Of a DNA stretch of 50,000 nt, positions 31,352 through 42,100 are shown one piece after another. Where the stretch lies: contig RPFO01000225.1 in NCBI GenBank assembly GCA_009746045.1, positions 142,501 to 192,500 on the forward strand, read 5' to 3'. The notes under the pieces are model-generated. The model did no database searches. It saw only the letters and a program-made list of their open reading frames with translations, and was not told the origin of the DNA. Origin of the DNA: Mesostigma viride. Lineage: Eukaryota > Streptophyta > Mesostigmatophyceae > Mesostigmatales > Mesostigmataceae. Position 1 is the stretch's first letter. Each line of letters starts with the position of its first letter. The translations under genes were made by a program, and so were the position numbers.

Positions 31352-32126
31352 TCAAGAACTCAGCAAGTATACGTGTAAAAAACTTAAAAAGACTGCCAAA
31401 GCAATAGAGGCAACTGTAGCCTGAAAACTTGGCAGCAAATCATACATGCTGTCTGCCAAGCATTCACATCCTTTCCAGCTTGCCTTGCTGCACACATAGC
31501 AGGGAAGTCTTTATGGTTACAGCTCAAGGAAAGCAATGGAAACACCTATCTAATGCAATGCCACTCATGCAGTATGGCCAGCAAAAGAACCACTCTCACC
31601 TTCCTTTCCAATACGGCAATTTGCGAAGAAGCTGATGCCAGCTTGTTAGCCTCTATGCACATGCCGGATGTCGTTACTAAAACAGTGGTGCCAGATCCGG
31701 CACATAACAAAGCGTCTGAGCAAGCTCATGTCCAAAGGATTATGGAAAACAAATGTCAACACATTACCAACAACTTGACCTCGGCGCATTTGACATGCCA
31801 GCCACACACTACACGAAATTGTACGAAATTGCTGGGAATCTGACGATGCAACCGAAAGAAATGGAGCGCTTCCTGCAGGGAAACTGCCCGGAAAAAAGGC
31901 GAAAGGCCGACGTTAATGCACCTGCCTGCGTGGAAATGTTTCATGCGTAAAATTGAACGCAAGCTCGAACAATAAAAGACATCATCCATTGATCAGGCGA
32001 ACAAGGAAGGTGCGCCTTCCGTGAATACGTCGAAGGCGACATGCGCAGGCCTGCGTAGGTTCTTACCTTGAATGCCGGAAATGTAAAAGAAACCGGGAAG
32101 CTTCGGCACAAACTCGACAACACCAT
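31352..32126 (-). CDS. Possible minus-strand gene, small membrane protein (tentative)
   Basis: Suggested only by splice signals and composition. A terminal exon (31420-31352) follows TTTTCAG and encodes 22 residues, mostly hydrophobic (Ala-Thr-Val-Ala-Ser-Ile-Ala-Leu-Ala-Val-Phe-Leu), ending in TGA: a likely membrane anchor. The exon before it (31715-31600) lies between TTGCTCAG and GTGAGA and keeps the frame. A third candidate exon is 31872-31768. A possible first exon, ATG 32126 to 32067, has a good GTAAGA donor, but its phase does not join the next candidate exon. A plus-strand frame at 31753-31950 competes with this reading. Function unknown. Confidence 0.25.
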
Positions 32127-32457
32127 TAGGTTAGCTTCACAATCGCTCTTTAGAGCCTACGTTGCCTCACAATCGCTGCCGTAAACCTGCATTAAATTTC
32201 ATGATCCGCAAGAGAAATTATATCCTGGACCCCCGCGCCCGTAGCCGTTCGAGAAATTAGCGATATTGCAAACCGTAAACTTTCCACCATGAAATGAGGT
32301 CATCAACTAAACTTCTGCGAAATTCATGCATTTTTTCTAGCTTTTTAGATGCCATATCGATTAACATTGCCTAAAGGCAAGCCGCCATGGCCACCTCCGC
32401 GAGGGTTGAGCGGTCCGGGCACACATTATACACCGTACGGACGGTGCATACACGCGA

Positions 32458-32490
32458 ATTTTTTGGCGCGGAAAATATTCGGCGCGCCAC
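32458..32490. promoter_or_regulatory. E2F-like motif upstream of PRL1 (weak)
   Basis: TTTTTTGGCGCGGAAAA resembles the E2F/DP consensus TTTSSCGC and is followed by a second GGCGCGCC. It lies about 630 bases before the PRL1 start codon and between the two putative divergent genes. It is a sequence match only. Confidence 0.25.
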
Positions 32491-33117
32491 GTCCCCTTAA
32501 AGAATCTTAATACTGTGATTCGATTATACTAAGCTCTACTGCATTCTACTTCAATTATAAAACTAGTAGAGGTCAAATCCTGAGTCTCATGATCTTCAAC
32601 CCGAGAATCCTTAGTCCGCTTTAAACGTGTGGGGGGGGGGTCTACTGGACAATGTTGATGCTGGACTATGTACGCTGGACTGGACGCTCGGGCATTGGCA
32701 GCCTAGCCATTTTTGCCATGAGTCTCTTGGCAGCGTGCACACATACGCACTAAATCACCGCAGTAAATTGTACCATCCGGGCTTTGACGTTTTGCCTGCT
32801 GTCTACGGGTGGACATAGGTGGACTCATAACGGAAGCTGCACTTTTTAGAACTTGGGGTCCCAGATTTTTTGCGACTCCACGGTTTCGAGTTGGCATTGG
32901 GCCATCCCCCGCTGCTGGTCGGTGTCAAAGGACCGCGGGCCAGCGGGAGCAGCTGATTAACATGGCGCACGGGGAGGGTATACCACACGCCGACATGCCC
33001 ATCTGTATGACTGCTGCCTGCTGATATAATTCTGGGGGCGCAGTTTCCCAATCGAAGGTGAAGCAATAAGCGTACCTGACAATGTCTTGCTATTAGCCGG
33101 CGAGGGTACTTCTTGAT

Positions 33118-36100
33118 ATGCCGGGTATGTCCACTGGCGGCATGGAGGTGGAGCCACAGTCCATTCGGACGCTGACGTTGAAGTCTATTAAGCGCTCTCT
33201 TGAACTTTTCGTAGCCAACCACGGTCAGCAGCCGCCATTAGACCAGGAGAGGTAAGGAGGCCGCCTGCGCGTCTTGGCATCGTGTCCTTACGCTTCTGAC
33301 TACACGTCTGGAAGTATTTTTATGTGACATTTGTAAAGTGCTAGCTAGTCTTTTGCTTTAGTTGATCCGTGAAGCAGAATCCGTGAGGCGTTTTGCGTGG
33401 TTGCTTGCCTTGCGGGTGACGGGTTGTTTCCTCATCTTTCTTGCCGCCGTTTGCCTTACTCATCGCGTATTTTTTCCTCTCGGGGGTGCGTCAACCAGCC
33501 AACGCGTCAAAATTGCATGCAAGGTAAGTTTTTCGTCTCTGTATGTCATCTGTAGGCAGCATCGCTGGCGTGCATGGCACAGCATGGCGGTCACTAGATG
33601 CCCTGGGCTGCTGTTGAGTTATAATATCAGTTAAGGCGTTGGGGGAGCGGGGATATTGGCATGGAATAATGGCATGCATGCGTGGGAAACGGCCAAAGCA
33701 AATTCATTGCCTGTAGATGGCATTAATTTCCCACCGTTTGGAAACATGGACATGCTTTGTGGTGTCAGCGAAAAGGGCCAGCCCACTGTACCTTTTGTCA
33801 CCGCTTCTTCGGTCGCTTCTCGTTTCTTCGGTGCCTGGAGTGGGTTTGTTGCCACAACGAGTGGCTTTAGCACCTCATTCACCTCACCTAGTTGCTGCCC
33901 AGCTTTGAGCACACTCAGCGGCGGTATGCGAATGCTGGGTAGGGGCAGTGCGCGCCTGGGGAAGATGGCAAGGTTTGAGCTCGCTTTGCTTTGTTGGCGG
34001 TGCTGCACGGTGGCCCTGACGTCCGCTTGGCACTGGGACTCTGTGATGGTTTTCGTCCCTCAGAGCACATCAAGGAGTCGAGGTTGCTTTTGGCTGTTAT
34101 CCCCCGAGCTTTGGCGTATTGGCGTCTCATGTGCGGATGCACAGCAAGGAACCTTCCACGCAAAGCCCCCCAATCTATGCCCCCCCTTCCCCCCCTTCCC
34201 CCCCCCCCCCTTCCCCCCCTTCCCCCCCTTCCCCCCTTCCCCCCCTTCCCCCCTTCCCCCCTTCCCCCTTCCCCCCTTCCCCCTTCCCCCCTTCCCCCCC
34301 CCCCTTCCCCCCTTCCCCCCCTTCCCCCCTTCCCCCCTTCCCCCCCTTCCCCCCTTCCCCCCTTCCCCCCTTCCCCCCTTCCCCCCCCCCCCTTCCCCCC
34401 CTTCCCCCCCTTCCCCCTTCCCCCCTTCCCCCCCTTCCCCCTTCCCCCCTTCCCCCCTTCCCCCCCTTCCCCCCCTTCCCCCCTTCCCCCCTTCCCCCCT
34501 TCCCCTTCCCCCCCTTCCCCCCTTCCCCCCTTCCCCCTTCCCCCCTTCCCCCCCTTCCCCCCCTTCCCCCCTTCCCCCCTTCCCCCTTCCCCCCTTCCCC
34601 CCCTTCCCCCCCTTCCCCCCCTTCCCCCCCTTCCCCCTTCCCCCTTCCCCCCTTCCCCCCTTCCCCCCTTCCCCCCTTCCCCCCCTTCCCCCCTTCCCCC
34701 CTTCCCCCCTTCCCCCCTTCCCCCTTCCCCCCTTCCCCCTTCCCCCCTTCCCCCCTTCCCCCTTCCCCCCTTCCCCCCTTCCCCCCTTCCCCCCTTCCCC
34801 CCCTTCCCCCTTCCCCCCTTCCCCCCTTCCCCCCTTCCCCCCTTCCCCCTTCCCCCCCTTCCCCCCCCCCCCCCTTCCCCCCTTCCCCCCTTCCCCCCCT
34901 TCCCCTCCCTAACCTTTCCATAGACCTCAAACCCACAAACTTGCACCTACCTAGCCATCCTTTCATCCTTCCATCCTTCCATCCTCCCATCCTTCCATCC
35001 TCCCATCCTTCCATCCTCCCATCCTCCCAAACACTTTTCGCATGTTCCCTCTGCAACGCCTCCCCCCTTCTCCTCCCTGCTGCCCCAGTTGGCATGCCCA
35101 CGTTGGCAAACACTCAAGCGCGGGAGTGGGCCGCCGCAAGTGAAGTCAAGCTGCCATCTGGCACAATGACATCCCCTCCCATCCTTCACATCCCTTCACC
35201 AAATGCCCCCCCCTCTCTCCACCCCCCAACACACATAAACCATCTCAGGTGCGCGATGAATACGCCCGCGCTCAGAGCGTGCGTGTGGAACTGCTGGCCG
35301 CCGCATCCTCTGCCCTCACCGCCGCTGCCGATGCCAGCGGCGATGCTAGCAACGGCGCTGTGCCGGCGGCAGCAGCCACCAACCGGGAGCCACATGGGGG
35401 GCCCGCAACTGTGACCACGAAGGATGCCAGGTCGGGGGATGCAGGCATCACCCTGGCCGGTCCCCACCGCTACCCTGCCATGCCAGGTGCGCCGCTTTTG
35501 TATGCACTGCGGCTCGCAAGGCAGTCCCCTGTTGGTGTGCATCGGTGGGCTCTGGGGGAACGAGGTGATAGCAGTGTATTCGTTTGTGGTTGTTGTTGTG
35601 GCGTAGTGCTCTGCGTTGGCTCTTTAGCTAGAAAAAAATGCGAGGTGACTAAGGTGTTCATGGCATGCCACAGCCTAAGTGATTGCGGTCTACTGCTGGA
35701 TTGGATGGCTGTATTGCTGTTGCGGGCTTTTAGTGGCCCTGTAGTGCCCCCTCTTCGCGATTTTTCTTGTTGGATTTCCTGTTCATAGTTAACAACTGAG
35801 TGAAATGGAGCTAGTGGTCGTTATGTCATCATAGGTTTGCTATTGTTAATGTAGCCTTCCTATATCCTTTGCCTGTGCTTTGAAGGCCTTGAAGTCTCTG
35901 GGGCTGCCTTTTGCAGCATCACTGGTTGAAGGCTGACCCAGATGATCTGCATTGGGGCGTTACACGCTCGTTGGACGCTCTCCTGTTGCCCATTTGTCAT
36001 CATGCATATCATTGGTGCTTCCTTTGCCTGCTTTGCTCACCACGTTTTCATGTGTGTGTCGACTGTCGTGCCCTTGCTTGCTACCTGCCGGCGTCCGCAG

Positions 36101-39100
36101 GCGTCAGCTCATCGGTCGCACCGGCCCCTGCAGCGGGCCCACCGGCCTCCGCGTCCTCTGTACTTCAGAAGATCATCGACGAGATACCTGCAGACCCAAC
36201 CAAGAGGTTCGCGGCGTACATGGTGCAGCGTAGAGGAGCAGGCGTGTGTCATTCAGTGCACCTAGAGTTGGTCTGTTTGGCATCGTGTTGTACAGGCTGC
36301 TTGACAGACTGTAGGACCCCTTTGGGTTCTTAGGTGGGAATCTGTCCTTGGTTCAGGTAAATTTCGGCCAATCGTGTTATTTGGAATACTTTGTTTCATT
36401 TGCTTCTTTTCTTTTGCTCTGTCACTCTTAGCTGGCCTTCATCGAATGCTTGGTGAGTGCTTGCCTTGATTACAGGCTCCACAAGGTAGGGTTCCGCTGG
36501 GTTATGCTGCCAAGCGCAGGGCAGTTGCTGCCTTGCCTTGGACTGCCTACTCGACTAATACGCTTGCAAAGCAAGGCTAATGCGCTGCCATGGGCCATGG
36601 CATGCCCCTGGTTCTGCTGTCAAAGATAATGAGATAAGTGCTTATAAGGAATATAATAGTAGAAATTAAAAATATATAATGAGATAAGAAATTTACTGAT
36701 CTTGAAAGCACCTGCCAATCACGTACAATCAGCGGAGTGTTGACACCTGTGGTGACATTTCCTGACTAAAAACCATGCAGACAATTGCCTGACATCCACG
36801 CCAGTTGCCTGTGCGCGAGTTGAAGAGAGCACGGCAAGGATCTAAGCATGGGATCTCTGGCACGTGGTGCTTGCATACTCACGCGCATTCCTCTGGCTGG
36901 AACCTCTCGCCTTCCCTTTGCCTTTCCTTGTGCCGGTTGCGTGCGCAAGCAGCGTGACAGGCGTGGTGGCGTCGGGACTGGTGGAATACAAGGCGACGGC
37001 CGTCGACAGGCAAGTGGCATATGGGTGACAGCTCTAGCGCGTGGGGGGTAGCAACCGAGCTTTTGAGAGGGTATCTGTCCACACCAGGTCGGATGACAGT
37101 TGCGTCGCAGGTGGGCGCCACCGGCCTGCTGTAAGTTGTCAACCTAATAGTAAGTCATTGCTCTTGTAAGATGGAGTGGCAAGCGCTGCTTGTGATTGCT
37201 TGACACTGGCGAGTGCAGCTGGTCGTTAGCAGCAAGGGAGCTGCTCGCTACCGCTGCTAGTTTTTGTGCCCGTCTGCACTGGCAGCAAATGCGCGGAGGT
37301 CACTCTTGTAATGGTGGTAGTATCGTAGTAACATTGTATCGATACTGTGGTTACTATGTGTGCTATTGTATCGATACTGTGGTTACCATGTGTGCTATTG
37401 TATCGATACTGTGGTTACTATGTGTGCTATTGTATCGATACTGTGGTTACTATGTGTGCTATTGTATCGATACTGTGGTTACTATGTGTGCTATTGTATC
37501 GATACTGTGGTTACTATGTGTGCTATTGTATTGATACTGTGGTTACTTTGTGTGCTATTGTATCGATACTGTGGTTACTATGTGTGCTATTGTATCGATA
37601 CTGTGGTTACTATGTGTCATATTGTGTCGATACTGTGGTTACTATGTGTGCTATTGTATCGATACTGTGGTTACTATTTGTGCTATTGTATCGATACTGT
37701 GGTTACTATTTGTGCTATTGTATCGATACTGTGGTTACTATGTGTGCTATTGTATCGATATTGTGGTGGTAATGTTGTGCTATCGCGTTGATTTTCTCCA
37801 TGCCCCGCGCACGACAAAGATACATGTCTGTGCCTTTGCTCATCAGCCTGCCCAGCTCCATTCATGAGGCTGAATCACTTGGCAGCTAGCAGGGTGTGCC
37901 CTGGGTAATGCAGTGGCATTCACCTTCCTCTAGCGGCTTGTGCGCTGGCACCATCCCAGTTAGGTTGGCAGGCGGGGCTGCCCCACCTGTGGCTTGCGCT
38001 GCGTCATCGTCGCGTGTCTCCCTCATGCGCCGCACCATTCCTTTCCCCAGGATACCTTGGGTGTGTCGCCCACCGCTGCATCCATCCATCCATCAATCCA
38101 TCCATCCATCCACCCAACCAACCAACCAACCAACCAACCAACCAACCAACCAACCAACCAACCAACCAACCAACCAACCAACCAACCAACCAACCAACCA
38201 ACCAACCAACCAACCAACCAACCAACCAACCAACCAACCAACCAACCAACCAACCAACCAACCAACCAACCAACCAACCAACCAACCAACCAACCAACCA
38301 ACCAACCAACCAACCAACCAACCAACCAACCAACCAACCAACCAACCAACCAACCAACCAACCAACCTACCTACCTACCTACCAACCTACCAACCTACCA
38401 ACCTACCAACCTACCTACCTACCTACCTACCTACCTACCTACCTACCTACCTACCTACCTACCTACCTACCTACCTACCTACCTACCTACCAACCAACCA
38501 ACCAACCAACCAACCAACCAACCAACCAACCAACCAACCAACCAACCAACCAACCAACCAACCAACCAACCAACCAACCAACCAACCAACCAACCAACCA
38601 ACCAACCAACCAACCAACCAACCAACCAACCAACCAACCAACCAACCAACCAACCAACCAACCAACCAACCAACCAACCTACCAACCTACCAACCTACCA
38701 ACCTACCAACCTACCAACCTACCAACCTACCAACCTACCAACCTACCAACCTACCAACCTACCAACCTACCAACCTACCAACCTACCAACCTACCAACCA
38801 ACCAACCAACCAACCAACCAACCAACCAACCAACCAACCAACCAACCAACCAACCAACCAACCAACCAACCAACCAACCAACCAACCAACCAACCAACCA
38901 ACCAACCAACCAACCAACCAACCAACCAACCAACCAACCAACCAACCAACCAACCAACCAACCAACCAACCAACCAACCAACCAACCAACCAACCAACCA
39001 ACCAACCAACCATCCATCCCTCCCTCCCTCCCTCCCTCCCTCCCTCCCTCCCTCCCTCCCTCCCTCCCTCTCCCTCCCTCCCTCCCTCCCTCCCTCCCTC

Positions 39101-42100
39101 CCTCCCTCCCTCCCTCCCTCCCTCCCTCCCTCCCTCCCTCCCTCCCCCTCCCTCCCTCCCTCCCTCCCTCCCTCCCTCCCTCCCTCCCTCCCTCCCTCCC
39201 TCCCTCCCTCCCTCCCTCCCTCCCTCCCTCCCTCCCTCCCTCCCTCCCTCCCTCCCTCCCTCCCTCCCTCCTCCCTCCCTCCCTCCCTCCCTCCCTCCCT
39301 CCCTCCCTCCCTCCCTCCCTCCCTCCCTCCCTCCCTCCCTCCCGCCCTCCCGCCCTCCCGCCCTCCCGCCCTCCCGCCCTCCCGCCCTCCCGCCCTCCCG
39401 CCCTCCCGCCCTCCCGCCCTCCCGCCCTCCCGCCCTCCCGCCCTCCCGCCCTCCCGCCCTCCCGCCCTCCCGCCCTCCCGCCCTCCCGCCCTCCCGCCCT
39501 CCCTCCTCCCGCCCTCCGTCCTCCCGCCCTCCCGCCCCCCCGCCCTCCCGCACGCCCGCACGCCCGCCGGCCCGCGCCCTCCCTCCCTCCAGCCCGCCCT
39601 CCGCCCGCCCGCCCGCCCGCCCGCCCGCCCGCCCGCCTGCCCGTCCGTCCGCCCGTCCATGCATACATCCAATCAATCAATCTGGTTGCTGCTCATCCGC
39701 TGTGTCATGATGAACTTGTTCTTTGCCTTAAACCCAACAACGCGTGTTCTACCCATCTGCCCCCACACCTGCTCGTGCCTCGCCTTTAACCCCTTCGTCG
39801 ACCCCCGGTTGTATTGTATCTCCTACCTCTAACACCGCCATGGTGGCCCCATGCTATCCATAACCCATTCTATCCCCCGCCCTCCCCTCCACCCCCGCCC
39901 CTACATCCCCCCCTCTGTTCCACCGCCATCGCGTATCCCCCCCCTGACCGCACCCTGCAGATACCAGCCGAGTGCGGCCATCATGAAGCGGCTGCCGAGC
40001 GCGTGGCCCAAGCCAAAGTGGCACGCGCCCTGGAAGTGCTACCGGGTGAGCCGCCCCGGGGTGGACAGGCTCGCACGCCCATGCACACGCTCGCACGCCC
40101 ATGCATGTGCTGTACACGGACGCAAGTGCACGTGTGCAGATAAGCGCTTCCGGTGATAGCAAACCCGCAGCGCTGATGACATGGGCATTAGCACTACAGG
40201 GTCACAAGGCAACCACTAAAGGGCACGTGGGCTGAGGGTAGGGGCGGGCGCCCGAGTTCAAAACCACTCGCTCAACCAATCTACGGCATCGAAGCTGTAG
40301 CCTCCAGCACTCGCATGAGCGGGCACACGGGCCCGTGGGGGGGGTACCTTGTTGCATCAACACTTGCACAAAGCTATAGGATGCGGTGGCGACCTGCTGC
40401 ACATCCATGAGCACTGCAAGACATACTGCTACAATATGCCAAGTAACCGTGGGCGGATTCGTTCGGGGTTGAGCCAACTGAAGGGGCACGATTCTTGCAG
40501 CGCTTCAATCCCCATGTGCGCGCGGGGGGGGGCGGGGCTTCATGAGGGCCACCCCATATCGAAGGGGTCAGGCTCAAGTATTCTAAATAGGGATCGGATG
40601 AATTGTGTCAAAGAAGGTAAGATCCATGGACCTAGGGGCATGCAATTATGTCGTGCGCCGGTCCCCTCGACACTTGATGCCATGCGTGCAGGCCTTGTGT
40701 TATGTCATGAGCACTGACACTTGATGCCATGCGCGCAGACCTTGTGTTATGTCATGAGCACTGGCACTTGATGCCATGCGCGCAGGCCTTGTGTTATGTC
40801 ATCAGCACTGACACTTGATGCCATGCGCGCAGGCCTTGTGTTATGTCATCAGCACTGACACTTGATGCCATGCGCGCAGGCCTTGTGTTATGTCATGAGC
40901 ACTGACACTTGATGCCATGCGCGCAGGCCTTGTGTTATGTCATGAGCACTGACACTTGATGCCATGCGCGCAGGCCTTGTGTTATGTCATCAGCACTGAC
41001 ACTTGATGCCATGCGCGCACGCCTTGTGTTATGTCATGAGCAACTGGCTGGGAAACCATCCCAGGTCTGCGCACGCGTCAAGTGGCCATGGTCGCCCTGG
41101 CCATTCCAGCCAGGCAAAGAATGCCATCAAAGGAATGGATCATCCCCCAGCACATTGGGATCCTTGTCTTGTTCCACTCATATGCCCTCCCTTGCATGCA
41201 TGTGTGCCCCCTCTTTCCTGCTTGCATCCCTGGGTGCGCCAGGTCATCTCGGGCCACCTGGGCTGGGTGCGCTGCGTCGCGCTGGACCCTGCCAACCAGT
41301 TCTTCGTCACGGGGTCCCACGACAGGACCATCAAGGTGTGGGGATGGATGCTTTTGTCTACTCAGCGGGGATGGGTCCTAAAAGCGTGTCCGAGAGTACA
41401 GTAGAACACAGTACAATACAGTAGAACACAGTAGAATACAGTGGCTTGGACATGGCTGGTTGTTGCTTTCATAGTGTGCAACTTTTGGTGGGGAAATGCC
41501 ACCCGAACATGCCCTGTGTTCCCACTCGAAGATGACCCGCGTGCCTGTTCCTGGCGCCTCTCCCCTCCCCAACCACCCAACCACTCACTTTCGAGGAGAA
41601 CTGTTCGCTTGCATGGCCATCAAAATCACCCCTCGCAGATGGGTGCCCTTGCCACCGATTTCAGGTTCAGTGGGGACACGGTGAAGGCTGCGTTCCCGAT
41701 GCCTACAGTGCACGCTGGGGTCAATCTCTACCCCAGAGATAATAGATACCTATAGTGGCGTTGATATCTTTTTCGCGCTGCCGGCTGCGGGCGCAAGGCT
41801 TTGCCTTGCATCCCGCTATGTTTTAGTCATGTACGGGCAGGCCAGCCTGGGCCATGTTCGCACAGCTTGCGGCTGACCTGGTCATGGCATCCTTCTGATC
41901 AGATGTACTTTTGGCATACTTGTGATTTTGTTGCCGCGCCCTGTCACAAACGGCTGTCGTGGCCTGCAAACTGGTTCGCACCCTGCAGGTGTGGGAGCTG
42001 GCGTCTGGCCAGCTCAAGCTGACACTGACGGGCCACATTGAGGCCGTGAGAGGTGAGGGAGAGACGTAGTGGGCTGGGACGAGAGAGGGCGGTGTGCCCT

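Noticed and set aside
33631-35113. Proline- or glycine-rich ORFs on both strands, including a unique 110-120 residue part at 33656-34008
   Set aside because: They are largely the C/T tract, and the unique part lies in PRL1 intron 2 between exons whose protein homology is contiguous. Both strands are open, so coding cannot be inferred without transcript data.
38104-39012. Telomere-like (TTGG)n sequence
   Set aside because: Unit identity changes in blocks, it is internal to a gene, and it does not match the TTTAGGG or TTTTAGGG repeats known in green algae.
37896-39832. Stop-free frames of about 600 codons encoding Pro-Thr-Asn-Gln and Pro-Ser-Leu-Pro repeats
   Set aside because: All three forward frames and the reverse strand are open because the DNA is a tetranucleotide array; it lies within intron 4 between conserved PRL1 exons.
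40671-41046. CRISPR-like direct repeats (also the 43.7-44.4 kb array)
   Set aside because: Units are contiguous with no unique spacers, lie in introns of a eukaryotic gene, and have no cas genes nearby.
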